A stretch of 64,000 bases of DNA from Streptomyces sp. NBC_00554 (GTDB taxonomy: Bacteria; Actinomycetota; Actinomycetes; Streptomycetales; Streptomycetaceae), in the NCBI RefSeq assembly GCF_041431135.1, contig NZ_CP107799.1, forward strand, positions 1,798,001 to 1,862,000. The letters are read 5' to 3'. Shown here piece by piece: positions 24,334-33,055 of the stretch (its first letter is position 1; every line of letters begins with the position of its first letter). The notes beneath the pieces were generated by a model. The model was not told where the DNA came from. It worked only from the letters and a program-made list of their open reading frames with translations, and did not search any database. Both the position numbers and the translations under genes were made by a program.

Positions 24334-26205
24334 TTATGGCGTGTAGACCGCCGGGCGCGGCGCTGTCGCCATCCCGTTGCCGATGAAGAAGCTCGGGTGG
24401 GGCGGCTGGTTGTAGGCGGTGTTCTGCCAGGCCAGGCCTGTGCGGTACATCGTGTCGTGGAGCAGGGTGGTGATCTTGGTGGTCGTCTCGGTCGGGGTCG
24501 AGTAGATGCGCAGGGCCGTGTTGGCCGAGGTCGGCCAGACGACCTCCTCGCGCCAGTCGCCGAAGAGGTCGCCGGACAGGGACGGGGTGGCCTTGGTGCT
24601 GTTGTTGGAGTGGACCGAGGCGCCGGTCAGCAGGCGGGTGTCGGACGACGTGCCGTACTTGTCGATGTGGGTGCCGTCGAGGAGTTCGCGGGTGGTGTCG
24701 CCGTCCCACCAGGACAGGAAGTTGACGGAGGACGGTTCGCGGCCCTTGGTGGCGCCGGCCTCGTCGCGGATGGAGGTGTCGGAGGCCGACCACATCTCGG
24801 CGCCGTCGTTGCCGGCGTAGATGTCTCCGGCCACTCCCCTGCCGTTGTCGCAGCAGGCCGCGAGGCTCCAGTTCACGGTCCCGTTGGCCGGGTTGATGTA
24901 CAGCTCCGCCGGCTGGCCGCTCGACTCGGACACCTTGAAGTACTCCAGGCCCGCGTGCGAGGGGTCCAGGTCGCCCAGGTGCTGGGCGTCGCCGTGGCCG
25001 GTCTTCGTGGTCCACAGCCCGTTGCCGTTGTCGTCGACGGCCATCGCCCCGTAGACGATCTCGTCCTTGCCGTCGCCGTCGACGTCACCGACGGACAGGC
25101 TGTGCGAGCCCTGGCCGTCGAATCCCTTGCCGCTGTTGGTGGAGGAGTTGGTGTCGAAGGTCCAGCGGCGTGTGAACGCGCCGTTCCGCCAGTCCCAGGC
25201 GGCGATCACGGTACGGGTGTAGTAGCCGCGCGCCATGATGAGCGAGGGCCGGGCGCCGTCCAAGTAGGCGGTACCCGCGAGGAATCGGTCGACGCGGTTG
25301 CCGTAGGAGTCGCCCCAGGAGGAGACGGTGCCGCGCGCCGGGACGTAGTCGACGGTGCCCATGGCGGCGCCCGTCTGCCCGTTGAACATGGTCAGGAACT
25401 CGGGTCCGGAGAGCACGTACCCGCTCGAGTTCCGGTAGTCGGCGGACGAACTGCCGATCACCGTGCCCCGGCCGTCCGTCGTTCCGTCCGCCGTCTTCAG
25501 GGCGACCTCGGCCTTGCCGTCGCCGTCGTAGTCGTACACCTGGAACTGCGTGTAGTGCGCGCCCGAGCGGATGTTCCTGCCGAGGTCGATGCGCCACAGA
25601 CGGGTGCCGTCGAGCTTGATTCCGTCGATGATCGTGTTGCCGGTGTAGCCGGACTGGGAGTTGTCCTTGGCGTTCGTCGGCTGCCATTTGAGGACGAAGT
25701 CGAGTGCGCCGTCGCCGTCGAGTGCGCCGACGGAGGCGTCGTTGGCCTCGTAGGTGTAGGCGACTCCGTCGGGGGTCGTGCCGCCCGCGGGCGGGGTGAT
25801 GGGCACGTCCTTGTATCCGGTGCGGAACTGGATCGCGTGCACCGAGTCGCCCTGCTCGACGCCGCCCACGACCGCGCGGACCGTGTAGTCGGCCGAGTTG
25901 GGCGCACCGGAGTGGAAGTAGTTCGTGGAGCCGGTGATCGGGGTCGAGTTGACCTTCGTACCGGCGCGGTAGACGTTGAACGACACGTCGTTCGGGTCGG
26001 TGCCGAGCCAGCGCCAGCTGACGAGATTGCCGCTGCCGGTGTAGACGCTGACGACTCCCCGGTCGAGGGCCTCGACCTGGCGGGCGGTGGCGGCCTCGGC
26101 GGTGCCCGGGGTGAGCGCAGTGAGTCCAGCGGCGACTAGGGCCGCCGTGGCGATCACGGCCGAGAGTGCGGCTCTTCGGGTGCTGTGCGGATGCGGGTGC
26201 TGCAC
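24334..26205 (-). CDS. Secreted PL11 rhamnogalacturonan lyase
   Basis: The 623-residue secreted lyase matches the YesW/YesX type that cleaves the rhamnose-galacturonate backbone of pectin by beta-elimination. A signal peptide (to about 38) with a THRR-like pair (STRRAALSAV) might use the Tat route. Then come a small beta-domain (VVSVYTGSGNLVSWRWLGTD) and an eight-bladed propeller with calcium-binding loops DYDGDGKAEV and GDVDGDGKDEI. Typical C-terminal residues such as TGLAWQNTAYNQPPHPSFF are present. Many Streptomyces homologues carry an extra CBM; this one ends with the catalytic domain. It extends the island from cellulose and xyloglucan to pectin. I saw no CebR box upstream. Confidence 0.92.
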   Translation of the reverse strand: MQHPHPHSTRRAALSAVIATAALVAAGLTALTPGTAEAATARQVEALDRGVVSVYTGSGNLVSWRWLGTDPNDVSFNVYRAGTKVNSTPITGSTNYFHSGAPNSADYTVRAVVGGVEQGDSVHAIQFRTGYKDVPITPPAGGTTPDGVAYTYEANDASVGALDGDGALDFVLKWQPTNAKDNSQSGYTGNTIIDGIKLDGTRLWRIDLGRNIRSGAHYTQFQVYDYDGDGKAEVALKTADGTTDGRGTVIGSSSADYRNSSGYVLSGPEFLTMFNGQTGAAMGTVDYVPARGTVSSWGDSYGNRVDRFLAGTAYLDGARPSLIMARGYYTRTVIAAWDWRNGAFTRRWTFDTNSSTNSGKGFDGQGSHSLSVGDVDGDGKDEIVYGAMAVDDNGNGLWTTKTGHGDAQHLGDLDPSHAGLEYFKVSESSGQPAELYINPANGTVNWSLAACCDNGRGVAGDIYAGNDGAEMWSASDTSIRDEAGATKGREPSSVNFLSWWDGDTTRELLDGTHIDKYGTSSDTRLLTGASVHSNNSTKATPSLSGDLFGDWREEVVWPTSANTALRIYSTPTETTTKITTLLHDTMYRTGLAWQNTAYNQPPHPSFFIGNGMATAPRPAVYTP

Positions 26206-26244
26206 GTGACGTACCTCCTGAGAGGACGGACGGTTTCCGAACCC

Positions 26245-27213
26245 TCAGTCGTCGCCGCTCATCGCGGAGTTGCCGTATCTCTCGGCCAGTTCCACGGCCG
26301 TCCGGGCGATCCGCTCGCGCAGTTCGGCCGGTGCCAGGACCTCGATGTCCGTGCCCAGCCGCAGGAACTCGGCGTGCGCGTGGCCGATCGACTCGATGGG
26401 GACGGTGGCGTGAATCCAACCGTCCTGGTCCGGGCGGCCGTTGGCTGCGGCGGCGCGGCCGGCCGGGCCGGTCAGCTTCACTCCCGGCGCGATGCGGACG
26501 ACGGCCTCGCCCTGGTGCAGGCGGTCGTGGAAGTCCCGCTGGTACGCGGTCCAGTACGCGGCGAGGTCGAAGTCCTCGGGGCGGGTGAACTCCTCGTCGG
26601 AGACGGCGAGTTCGAGGATCTGGTCGACCCGGAACGTACGCGGTCCCGGGCCCGCGACGACGTACCAGCGGCCCGCTTTCAGGACGAGGCCGTACGGCTC
26701 CAGGCGGCGCTGCACGTCGGTGGGTGTGCGCCAGCGGCGGTAGCGGATGTGCAGGACGCGGCTGTTCCACACGGCGTCGGCGACGGCGGGGAGGTGCGGG
26801 GTCTCGTCGGCGTCCGCGTACCAGCCGGGCGCGTCCAGGTGGAAGCGGCCGCTGATCCGGTCGGCGTGCGCGCGCAGCTCGCCCGGGAGTGCGGCGCGCA
26901 CTTTCAGCTGGGCGGCGGCGAGGACCGAGCCGAGTCCGAGTTCGGCGGCGGGCCCGGGGACGCCGGCGAGGAACAGTGCCTCGGCCTCTCCCTCGGTGAG
27001 CCCGGTGAGACGGAGGCGGTAGCCGTCCAGGAGCTGGTAGCCGCCCGCGTGCCCAGCGTCCCCGTAGAGCGGCACGCCGGCCGTGTGCAGCGCGTCCACG
27101 TCCCGGTACACGGTTCGCACCGACACCTCCAGCTCCTCGGCGAGCTGGGTGGCGGTCATTCGGCCGCGGGTCTGGAGGAGCAGGAGGATCGAGACGAGGC
27201 GCGCTGATTTCAC
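26245..27213 (-). CDS. WYL-domain HTH transcriptional regulator (YafY type)
   Basis: The 322-residue regulator has an N-terminal winged HTH (residues 1-58: RLVSILLLLQTRGRMTATQL, SVRTVYRDVDALHTAGVPL) and a WYL domain (about 140-215: LHIRYRRWRTP, LEPYGLVLKAGRWYVVAG). A C-terminal WCX-like extension follows. WYL proteins sense small ligands or nucleic acids. The start is the GTG at 27213; a -10-like GATTCT ends six bases before it, so the transcript may be leaderless. A 29-bp palindrome fills the space to the divergent gene and is the likely autoregulatory site. Confidence 0.92.
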   Translation of the reverse strand: MKSARLVSILLLLQTRGRMTATQLAEELEVSVRTVYRDVDALHTAGVPLYGDAGHAGGYQLLDGYRLRLTGLTEGEAEALFLAGVPGPAAELGLGSVLAAAQLKVRAALPGELRAHADRISGRFHLDAPGWYADADETPHLPAVADAVWNSRVLHIRYRRWRTPTDVQRRLEPYGLVLKAGRWYVVAGPGPRTFRVDQILELAVSDEEFTRPEDFDLAAYWTAYQRDFHDRLHQGEAVVRIAPGVKLTGPAGRAAAANGRPDQDGWIHATVPIESIGHAHAEFLRLGTDIEVLAPAELRERIARTAVELAERYGNSAMSGDD

Positions 27214-27229
27214 CTCGCCAGAATCCCAG

Positions 27230-27258
27230 ACTTCACTGACAGAAGGTGTCAGTGAAGT
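27230..27258. promoter_or_regulatory. 12-5-12 perfect palindromic operator between WYL regulator and its divergent neighbour
   Basis: ACTTCACTGACA (27230-27241) and TGTCAGTGAAGT (27247-27258) are exact reverse complements with a GAAGG spacer. The site lies between the -10 elements of both divergent genes, so one bound dimer could control both. Confidence 0.8.
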
Positions 27259-27263
27259 GGACC

Positions 27264-27269
27264 TAGCTT
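27264..27269 (+). promoter_or_regulatory. -10 element TAGCTT, leaderless start
   Basis: TAGCTT ends six bases before the ATG at 27276 and no ribosome site precedes the ATG, as in leaderless actinobacterial genes. Confidence 0.5.
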
Positions 27270-27275
27270 GCTCGC

Positions 27276-27755
27276 ATGGCCTTCAGGGAGAAACTGCTGA
27301 CCGTTCCGCCGCCGATCGAGGTGGCGGGCCGGCGGATCAAGCGCTACCACGTGACCACCGACCCGGCCGGCATCGCGCCCGACGTGGAGAAGGCGGCGTA
27401 CGCGATGCTGCCCGCACTGCTTCCGGAGCCGGACAACACGCCGCCCGCGACCTTCGTCGTGCTGCACCGGGGCGGCGACGACGGCGCCTACCTCAACGCG
27501 TACAGCTGGGTGTGGGACAACGTCCTGCACTTCCGGGGCGCGTCGGCGGGTCAGCCGGTCCTCGGCTGCCCGGACCGGGACCCGACGCACTTCATCACGC
27601 CCGACCTCCCGTGGATCGGCTGCGTCTGGGAACTGCCGCCGATCCTGCACGAACGCGACGCCTGGGTACGGCACTTGCTCGCGCCCGACGTACCCGATCT
27701 CGACGCCTACATCCACGACACCCTCCCCGAGGGCACCACAGGAGACCGCTCATGA
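27276..27755 (+). CDS. Conserved hypothetical protein, probable WYL-regulator target
   Basis: The 159-residue soluble protein has no signal peptide or membrane segment and no motif I recognise. The N-terminal IKRYHVTTDP and a Trp-rich central part (YSWVWDNVLHF, DLPWIGCVWELPPI) look structured. It begins at a probably leaderless ATG and its TGA overlaps the ATG of the next gene, so the two are translationally coupled. The palindrome between it and the WYL regulator implies that the pair is its regulon. No function can be given. Confidence 0.75.
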   Translation: MAFREKLLTVPPPIEVAGRRIKRYHVTTDPAGIAPDVEKAAYAMLPALLPEPDNTPPATFVVLHRGGDDGAYLNAYSWVWDNVLHFRGASAGQPVLGCPDRDPTHFITPDLPWIGCVWELPPILHERDAWVRHLLAPDVPDLDAYIHDTLPEGTTGDRS

Positions 27756-28225
27756 GCAGCGCGCACGACTTCGACTTCTTCCACGGCGAGTGGGATGTCC
27801 ACCACCGCCGCCGCACCGACTTCCTCGACGCGGACAGCGACTGGGAGGAGTTCGCGGCGACGAACCGTGGCTGGAGTCTCTTCGACGGAGCCGGGAACAT
27901 CGACGAGATGGACGTCGCCTGCCAGGGCTGGAAGGGGCTCACCCTTCGGCTCTTCGATCCCGCGACGGAGGAGTGGTCCCTGAACTGGTCCACCAACCGC
28001 ACCGGCAAGCTGTTCCCTCCGGTGACCGGACGGTTCGGGCCCGACGGTCGGGGCGAGTTCTACGGGGACGACACGCACGACGGCAAGGACGTACGGGTGC
28101 GGTTCGTGTGGTCGGGGATCTCCGACAGCACGGCGCGCTGGGAGCAGGCCTTCTCCGTGGACGGGGAGCGGACGTGGGTGACCAACTGGGTCATGGACTT
28201 CACGCGGAGGGCTTCGGTTTCCTGA
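27752..28225 (+). CDS. Conserved hypothetical protein, coupled to the preceding gene
   Basis: The 157-residue protein contains alternating Trp-rich beta strands (DFDFFHGEWDVHHRRR, WSLNWSTNRTGKL, WVTNWVMDFTRR), suggesting a small beta-barrel of the lipocalin-like or DUF1579-like type (inference, unverified). There is no export signal. The start overlaps the upstream stop as ATGA. Its last 26 bp overlap the end of the convergent methyltransferase gene. Confidence 0.75.
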   Translation: MSSAHDFDFFHGEWDVHHRRRTDFLDADSDWEEFAATNRGWSLFDGAGNIDEMDVACQGWKGLTLRLFDPATEEWSLNWSTNRTGKLFPPVTGRFGPDGRGEFYGDDTHDGKDVRVRFVWSGISDSTARWEQAFSVDGERTWVTNWVMDFTRRASVS

Positions 28226-28952
28226 AGGCCAGCAGGGTGAACTCCGGGTCGGGACGCGGGAGTCGCTGACGAGGGAGCGCCGCGAGGCGGGTGGCGAACC
28301 GCTCGGTCACGGGGTCGTCCGGCGCCAGTTGCGTGAACCAGCCGCGCCGCAGGTCCGCCACCGTACTGTGCGGGCTGCGCCCCTGGCCGTGGCCCCGGAA
28401 CCGGGCCCGGCCCGCCGGGACGAGTCCGTGCCCGAGGGCGTACGACTCGACGCGCTCGGCGCCGTCCTGGGCGGGGCGGCGCGGACGCGGGGCGAGTACG
28501 GCGTCGATGTCGCTGCCGACGTCGTGCGCAGCGGCCTTGTCGACGGTGGTGACGTACACCCCGCCCGGCCGCAGCACCCTCGTGCACTCGGCGACGATGG
28601 CCCGGACGTCCTCGGGGCCGTCGACCAGATGAAGCAGCCACACGCTGGTCACGGCGTCGAACTCCCCGTCGGGGAAGGGCAGTCGGCGGCTGTCGGCGAG
28701 GACCACGGCGCCCGGCATCCGCGCCGCCGCCATCCGCGCCATCCCGTACGCGGCGTCCACGCCCGTCACCCGCAGCCCCGGCCGCCCGGCGGCGAGGCGC
28801 CGGGTCACGATCCCGGTGCCGCAGGCGACGTCGAGCAGTGTGCGGGTGTCTTCGGGGACGAGGCCGAGTACGGCATCGGCGGCCGCCGTGGCCCTCGGCT
28901 CACCGCCCCGCGTGGCGTCGTACTCGTCGGCTTCCTTGTCGTAGTCGAGCAT
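28200..28952 (-). CDS. Class I SAM-dependent methyltransferase
   Basis: The 250-residue protein has motif I LLDVACGTGIVTRRLA (about 41-56), motif II acidic GVDAAYGMARMA and LRPGGVYVTTVDK. The N-terminus YDKEADEYDATRGGEPR is typical of the UbiE/TylM-like group of small-molecule methyltransferases. ATG at 28952 is 5 bp from the stop of the pterin dehydratase gene, so the two are one operon. The link between the two functions is unknown. Confidence 0.88.
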   Translation of the reverse strand: MLDYDKEADEYDATRGGEPRATAAADAVLGLVPEDTRTLLDVACGTGIVTRRLAAGRPGLRVTGVDAAYGMARMAAARMPGAVVLADSRRLPFPDGEFDAVTSVWLLHLVDGPEDVRAIVAECTRVLRPGGVYVTTVDKAAAHDVGSDIDAVLAPRPRRPAQDGAERVESYALGHGLVPAGRARFRGHGQGRSPHSTVADLRRGWFTQLAPDDPVTERFATRLAALPRQRLPRPDPEFTLLAFRKPKPSA

Positions 28953-28957
28953 GCGGG

Positions 28958-29263
28958 TCAGTGCGCACCGTGCCCGGGAGCCAGGTCCTCCACCCTGCGG
29001 GCGAGCGTGAGGTCGAGCTCGGTGACCGCGCCGCCGACGCTGTGCGTGTTCACGGTGAGGGAGACGGTGTTGTAGCCGAGGGTGAGGTCGGAGTGGTGGT
29101 CCAGTTCGTCCTGCATCTGAGCGATGTGCACGACGAGCGCGGTCGCCGCGAAGTGCGAACCGAGCCGGTAGGTGCGGGCGAGCCGGTCGCCGTCCAGGGA
29201 CCAGCCCGGCAGGTCCGCCAGCTGGTCCTCGATCTCCTTCTGCGACAGCGGTTCGACGGGCAT
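28958..29263 (-). CDS. Pterin-4a-carbinolamine dehydratase
   Basis: The 101-residue protein has the family length and signature: LPGWSLDGDRLARTY in the N-terminal half and the active-site helix with ELDHHSDLTLGYNTVSLTVNTHSVGG. It dehydrates 4a-hydroxy-tetrahydropterin, recycling the cofactor of aromatic amino acid hydroxylases. ATG at 29263 begins the conserved part; the frame is open upstream to 29320. It leads a two-gene operon with a methyltransferase. No hydroxylase is adjacent. Confidence 0.9.
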   Translation of the reverse strand: MPVEPLSQKEIEDQLADLPGWSLDGDRLARTYRLGSHFAATALVVHIAQMQDELDHHSDLTLGYNTVSLTVNTHSVGGAVTELDLTLARRVEDLAPGHGAH

Positions 29264-29389
29264 GACCTGGCTCCATTCGTACGACGAGGGGGCGCGCGGG
29301 GCTGTTTCCCAGCGTGCCACAGACGCCGGAACTCGGCTCCGGGGGCTCGGGGAACTCGGCCGCCCTGAGCCTCGCGCCGACGCTTCCGC

Positions 29390-30568
29390 TCACGGGCTGC
29401 TGGGGTCCCCGGCGCACAGTGCGTGGTCGATCAGGGCACTGGCCGCGTTCTCCTGGGCCAGGATGTGTTCCGGGGTGTCACCGCGTGCCTCGGACATCGA
29501 GACCACGGCGCTCCGACGGCCGTCGTCGGTGACGCCGTTGAGGGTGATGTAGCCGCCGTCCCCGCCCTCGTGGCTCCAGTAGGTTCCTCCGCAGGTCAGG
29601 GGGCGTTCGACCAGGCCGAGCCCGTATCGGCCGCCGGGCCACCACTGCTGGAGGTCCGCGCTCACGGGGACGGTCTGCTTCATCTCGGCGAGCTGCCGCG
29701 GCGGCAGCAGGCGGCCCGCGAGCAGCGCGCGGAGGAGGCGGTTCTCATCCCGCGTGGTCGTGGCGAACGAGATCTCGTGGCCCACCGCGACCTGATCGGT
29801 GACGTTCACCAGGGAGCCGGGGCCGAAGAGCTGGTAGGCCTCGGCGTGCGGCCGGGGCAGGGCGGAGGAAGTGCCGGTCCACCGGGTCCGGTCGAGGCCG
29901 AGCGGGCGCAGGACGCGGTCTTCGATCTCCTGGTGGGCGGGTTGACCGGTGACCGTCTGGATGATCATGCCGAGCAGGACGTAGTCGGTGTTGGAGTACG
30001 CCCAGCCCTCGCCGGGCGGGAAGTCCGGCGCGTGGGCCATGGCGCGGGCAACCAGCTGCTCGGAACTGTGAACGTCGTGGCGCTGCTGGTAGTACTCCTC
30101 CGGTGTGGTGTATCCGGGCAGGTCGTCGTGGATGCCGCTGGTGTGCTGGAGCAGTTGGCGGAGGGTGATCCGGCTGCCGTCGTTGCCGTTGCCCCGCACC
30201 ACTCCCGGCAACCAGTGGTCGACGGTGTCGTCCAGGGACAGCCCGCCCTCGGCCTCCAGTTGGAGGACCACGGTGGCGACCAGCGTCTTGGCCGTGCTGG
30301 CCATGCGGAAGTAGCCGTCGGAAGAGACCGGGCGGCCCGTGCGCAGGTCGGCCGTGCCGCTGATGGCGACCGACTGCCGGCCGTCGGGTGCGACCGCGCG
30401 GGCCTGCACTCCGCTGACACCGAGGGCGTGGATCGCCTCGGTGTCCCGGCGTAACCGGTCTGCGGCGGAGGAACCCGCGGGCCGGGCCACGGCGGTGGCC
30501 GCCTCGGCGGCGAGCAGCATGGCGGTGGCCAGAACCAAGGCGAGGCGCATGCGCGAAGTCGGAGTCAT
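29390..30568 (-). CDS. Exported serine hydrolase (class C beta-lactamase / D-Ala-D-Ala carboxypeptidase fold)
   Basis: The 392-residue protein has a signal peptide (to about 28) and a beta-lactamase-related fold with catalytic SxxK as S91-T-A-K94 (RMASTAKTL), YSN (AYSNTDY) as the YxN motif and a late HEGGDGGY replacing the KTG box. The HEGG variant suits peptidase or esterase members better than true beta-lactamases, so cell-wall peptide processing is the safer guess. Codon 39 is TTA (30452-30454). A 14-bp palindrome GGGGGATATCCCCC lies upstream at 30629-30642. Confidence 0.88.
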   Translation of the reverse strand: MTPTSRMRLALVLATAMLLAAEAATAVARPAGSSAADRLRRDTEAIHALGVSGVQARAVAPDGRQSVAISGTADLRTGRPVSSDGYFRMASTAKTLVATVVLQLEAEGGLSLDDTVDHWLPGVVRGNGNDGSRITLRQLLQHTSGIHDDLPGYTTPEEYYQQRHDVHSSEQLVARAMAHAPDFPPGEGWAYSNTDYVLLGMIIQTVTGQPAHQEIEDRVLRPLGLDRTRWTGTSSALPRPHAEAYQLFGPGSLVNVTDQVAVGHEISFATTTRDENRLLRALLAGRLLPPRQLAEMKQTVPVSADLQQWWPGGRYGLGLVERPLTCGGTYWSHEGGDGGYITLNGVTDDGRRSAVVSMSEARGDTPEHILAQENAASALIDHALCAGDPSSP

Positions 30569-30628
30569 GGCCGAACGCTAGGTCCGTCCCCGGGGCGGAG
30601 ACGATCCGGCAGGCCTCAGGATCGGAAC

Positions 30629-30642
30629 GGGGGATATCCCCC
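30629..30642. promoter_or_regulatory. 14-bp palindrome between the ADP-ribosylglycohydrolase and serine hydrolase genes
   Basis: GGGGGATATCCCCC is a perfect palindrome 60 bp upstream of the serine hydrolase start. It may be an operator for that gene or part of a weak terminator for the upstream one. Confidence 0.35.
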
Positions 30643-30696
30643 AGCGGGGAGGGAAGGGCTCCCGCCGGACGAAGCCCGCCGCGCCACCCCTGCGGC

Positions 30697-31773
30697 TCAG
30701 CGCCGTACGCACTCCGCCGCGAATTCGTCCGCCAGGACGGTGATCGTGGCGCGCCCCTCGATCCGCTCCAGCCACTCCTGCGGGAGCCCGTGGTCGCCGT
30801 GCCGGGCGCCGAGGAGGTTGCCGCAGATGGAGCCGGTGGAGTCGCTGTCCCCGGAGTGGTTGACGGAGAGGAGGAGGGCGTCGGCGACGTCGGGGGTGGC
30901 GAGGGCGCTGTAGACGCCCATGGCCAGGGCCTCCTCGGCGATCCAGCCGGCGCCGAGGGACTCGAGCTTCTCGGCGGTCGGGGCGCCTTCGGAGGCCAGG
31001 TCGAGGGCCCTGGTCAGGGCGGCGGAGGTCTCCTCGTGCCCGGGGTGGCGGGCCAGCAGCCGCAGGGCGCGCAGCACGGCGCTCTCCAGGGACTCCCCGG
31101 CGACCAGACGGACGACGATCGCGGCGAGCGCTCCGGCGGCGTAGTACCCGGTGGGGTGACCGTGGGTCATCCGGGCGCACCGCGCGGCCATCCCGAAGGC
31201 GAAGTCGTCCGAGGTGGGGGCCAGCCCGAAGGGTGCCGAGCGCATCACCGTCCCGCACCCCTTGGAGCCGGGGTTGACGGGTCCGGGCGGGCCGAGCTCG
31301 GTCATCGGGTCGGGAACGTGGTCCTGCTCCTGGAGCCCGGAGAGGCAGGCGTTGCCGGGCGCCCGGCGTGCGTACAGCCAGCTCTGCGCGGCGAGTCCCC
31401 CGTGGACGTCCGCGGCGGGCCCGGGCTGCGTCTGTGTGTCCAGCCACCTTCCGTACGCCCACCGCACCAGCCGCGGCCAGCCGCCCCCGATGCCCTTGAG
31501 CCGCTCACGCGCGTGCGCCTGCTGGAGGCCCTCCACCGTGAACAGGGTCATCTGTGTGTCGTCGCTGACGCGTCCCACGACCCCGTCGCCGTCGGGGACC
31601 AGTCCGGTCACTCCGCGGGGGCCGTGCGCCGCGCGGATCCGGTCCAGTGAGTCGAACTCGATCGGATAGCCGAGCGCGTCGCCGATCGCCCCGCCCAGCA
31701 GACAGCCCCGTACCCGTGCCCGGTAGACCGCCTCGGCCTCCCAGCCCAGCCGCCCGTTCCTCATGTCGTTCAC
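30697..31773 (-). CDS. ADP-ribosylglycohydrolase family protein
   Basis: The 358-residue hydrolase has the metal-binding motifs of the DraG/ARH family: GCLLGGAIGDALGYPIEF near the N-terminus, VSDDTQMTLFTVEGL, and the C-terminal NHSGDSDSTGSICGNLLGA carrying the second pair of metal ligands. These enzymes remove ADP-ribose from proteins or other acceptors using two Mg or Mn ions. GTG at 31773 is chosen because GAGGAG precedes it at good spacing. The gene is divergent from an XRE-family regulator 28 bp away and lies beside the protease-STAND module, but is read in the opposite direction. Confidence 0.92.
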   Translation of the reverse strand: MNDMRNGRLGWEAEAVYRARVRGCLLGGAIGDALGYPIEFDSLDRIRAAHGPRGVTGLVPDGDGVVGRVSDDTQMTLFTVEGLQQAHARERLKGIGGGWPRLVRWAYGRWLDTQTQPGPAADVHGGLAAQSWLYARRAPGNACLSGLQEQDHVPDPMTELGPPGPVNPGSKGCGTVMRSAPFGLAPTSDDFAFGMAARCARMTHGHPTGYYAAGALAAIVVRLVAGESLESAVLRALRLLARHPGHEETSAALTRALDLASEGAPTAEKLESLGAGWIAEEALAMGVYSALATPDVADALLLSVNHSGDSDSTGSICGNLLGARHGDHGLPQEWLERIEGRATITVLADEFAAECVRR

Positions 31774-31788
31774 GCACCGCTCCTCGAC

Positions 31789-31794
31789 TACCGT
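31789..31794 (+). promoter_or_regulatory. -10 element TACCGT, leaderless start
   Basis: TACCGT ends six bases before the ATG at 31801, a spacing that places the transcription start at the A of the start codon. No ribosome site is visible. Confidence 0.45.
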
Positions 31795-31800
31795 CCTCGT

Positions 31801-32631
31801 ATGAGCATTGTCGCTTCCGGTGCCTCCGCGCTCCCAAGTGCCCCCGACGGCAAGGGCGTCGGCCCGCTGCTGCGCGGCTGGCGGGAGCAGCGGCGGGTGA
31901 GTCAACTGGAGCTGGCGCTGCGGGCCGGTTCATCCGCCCGGCACATCAGCTTCATCGAGACGGGCCGCTCCCGCCCGAGCGAGGAGATGGTGCTGCGACT
32001 CGCCGAGCACCTGGAGGTCCCTGTCCGGGAACGCAACGCGCTGCTGCTGGCCGCCGGCTACGCGCCCCACTACCCGGAGACCCCGCTCGACGACCCGGCG
32101 ATGGACGCCCTGCGCGAGGGCATGGAGCGGCTGATCCAGGGCTACGAGCCGTATCCGGCGCTGGTGGTCGACGCGACGTACAACGTCCTCGCCGCGAACC
32201 GGGGCATCGTCATGCTCCTGGACGGTGTCCCCGAAGCCCTTCTCGCGCCCCCGCTGAACGCGATGCGTCTGACCCTGCACCCGCAGGGCATGGCTCCGCG
32301 CATCCGCAATCACCGCGCATGGCGCGACCACCTGCTCGCGCAGATGGACCGGCAGATCGCCCTGCGCCGCTCGGAGCCGCTGCGCGCCCTGTACGAGGAG
32401 GTGGCCGCGTACCCGGTCCCGGACCCCACCCCGGAGGACCAGCCCCTCGACGCCGTCCCCTACTTCGCGCTCCCGATGCGGATCGAGCACGACGGCCGGA
32501 TCCTGTCCTTCATCTCGTCCATCTCGACCTTCAACACCCCGATGGACGTGACGGTCTCCGAGCTGGCCATCGAGACGTTTCTCCCCGCGGACCCGGCGAC
32601 GGCCAAGTACCTTCAGAATCTGCATTCTTGA
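31801..32631 (+). CDS. XRE-family regulator with MmyB-like ligand-binding domain
   Basis: The 276-residue regulator has a helix-turn-helix (about 22-78: LLRGWREQRRVSQLELALRA, SARHISFIETGRSRPS) and a C-terminal MLTR-type domain (about 105-270: YEPYPALVVDATYNVLAANRG...). In Streptomyces these proteins often control an adjacent divergent oxidoreductase; here the divergent gene is an ADP-ribosylglycohydrolase and the downstream genes are the TCO1/protease-STAND pair. The PAS-like C-terminal fold suggests it senses a small molecule such as a fatty acid (inference). It ends 91 bp before the TCO1 gene, so readthrough is possible. Confidence 0.9.
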   Translation: MSIVASGASALPSAPDGKGVGPLLRGWREQRRVSQLELALRAGSSARHISFIETGRSRPSEEMVLRLAEHLEVPVRERNALLLAAGYAPHYPETPLDDPAMDALREGMERLIQGYEPYPALVVDATYNVLAANRGIVMLLDGVPEALLAPPLNAMRLTLHPQGMAPRIRNHRAWRDHLLAQMDRQIALRRSEPLRALYEEVAAYPVPDPTPEDQPLDAVPYFALPMRIEHDGRILSFISSISTFNTPMDVTVSELAIETFLPADPATAKYLQNLHS

Positions 32632-32722
32632 CGTGACATCAACTACCGTTTTCCCGGGCGGCCTTCAACGCCCACGGCCTTCCACGGCCGGAATGCGGGA
32701 ACCGCACATCAGGGGGAAGCGC

Positions 32723-33046
32723 ATGGCAGAGTCCGTCGACCAGGCCTCGACCGGTGTACTCGTCCAAGTCGTGGATCTTGAGAGCGGTCGCGAGATCGCC
32801 TGGGGATCCAATGTCGCCGAGACGCTGAGAAACCGGCTGGGCGATATTCGGGACGCCATCCATGCGGGGGCTGAATCGGTCGCCGGCGGTCTCGGCAATC
32901 TGCCCGGTCGGGAGGGCTGGGAAGTCGGCGAGGTTTCGGCCACCTTCGGAATCACACTCACGGCCGAGGCCGGGGTGATCCTTTCGAAGGCGTCCACCGA
33001 GGCGACGTTCGAGGTGGCGATCACTTTCCGCCGCCGTGAGGGATAG
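32723..33046 (+). CDS. Trypsin-co-occurring domain 1 (TCO1, CU044_2847 family) protein
   Basis: The 107-residue protein consists of one small domain: strands VLVQVVDLE, a helix VAETLRNRLGDIRDAI, and EVGEVSATFGITLTAEAGVILSKAS followed by ATFEVAITFRR. The E-x-x-FG-I-x-L-x-A-E-A-G-V-I pattern is the TCO1 signature as I know it. In the family such proteins are encoded beside trypsin-like proteases fused to NTPases; here the protease-STAND gene starts 9 bp after its stop. GGGGGAAG gives a good ribosome site. Its role is unknown; it may be the substrate, inhibitor or partner of the protease (inference). Confidence 0.85.
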   Translation: MAESVDQASTGVLVQVVDLESGREIAWGSNVAETLRNRLGDIRDAIHAGAESVAGGLGNLPGREGWEVGEVSATFGITLTAEAGVILSKASTEATFEVAITFRRREG

Positions 33047-33055
33047 AGCACCGCC

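Noticed and set aside
29390..30568. True class C beta-lactamase
   Set aside because: SxxK and YxN are present but the KTG box is replaced by HEGG, which fits related peptidases or esterases better.
32628..32649. TTGACG and TACCGT as a promoter of the TCO1 gene
   Set aside because: The spacer would be only 10 bp, too short; the elements probably match by chance, and the gene may be read through from the XRE gene.
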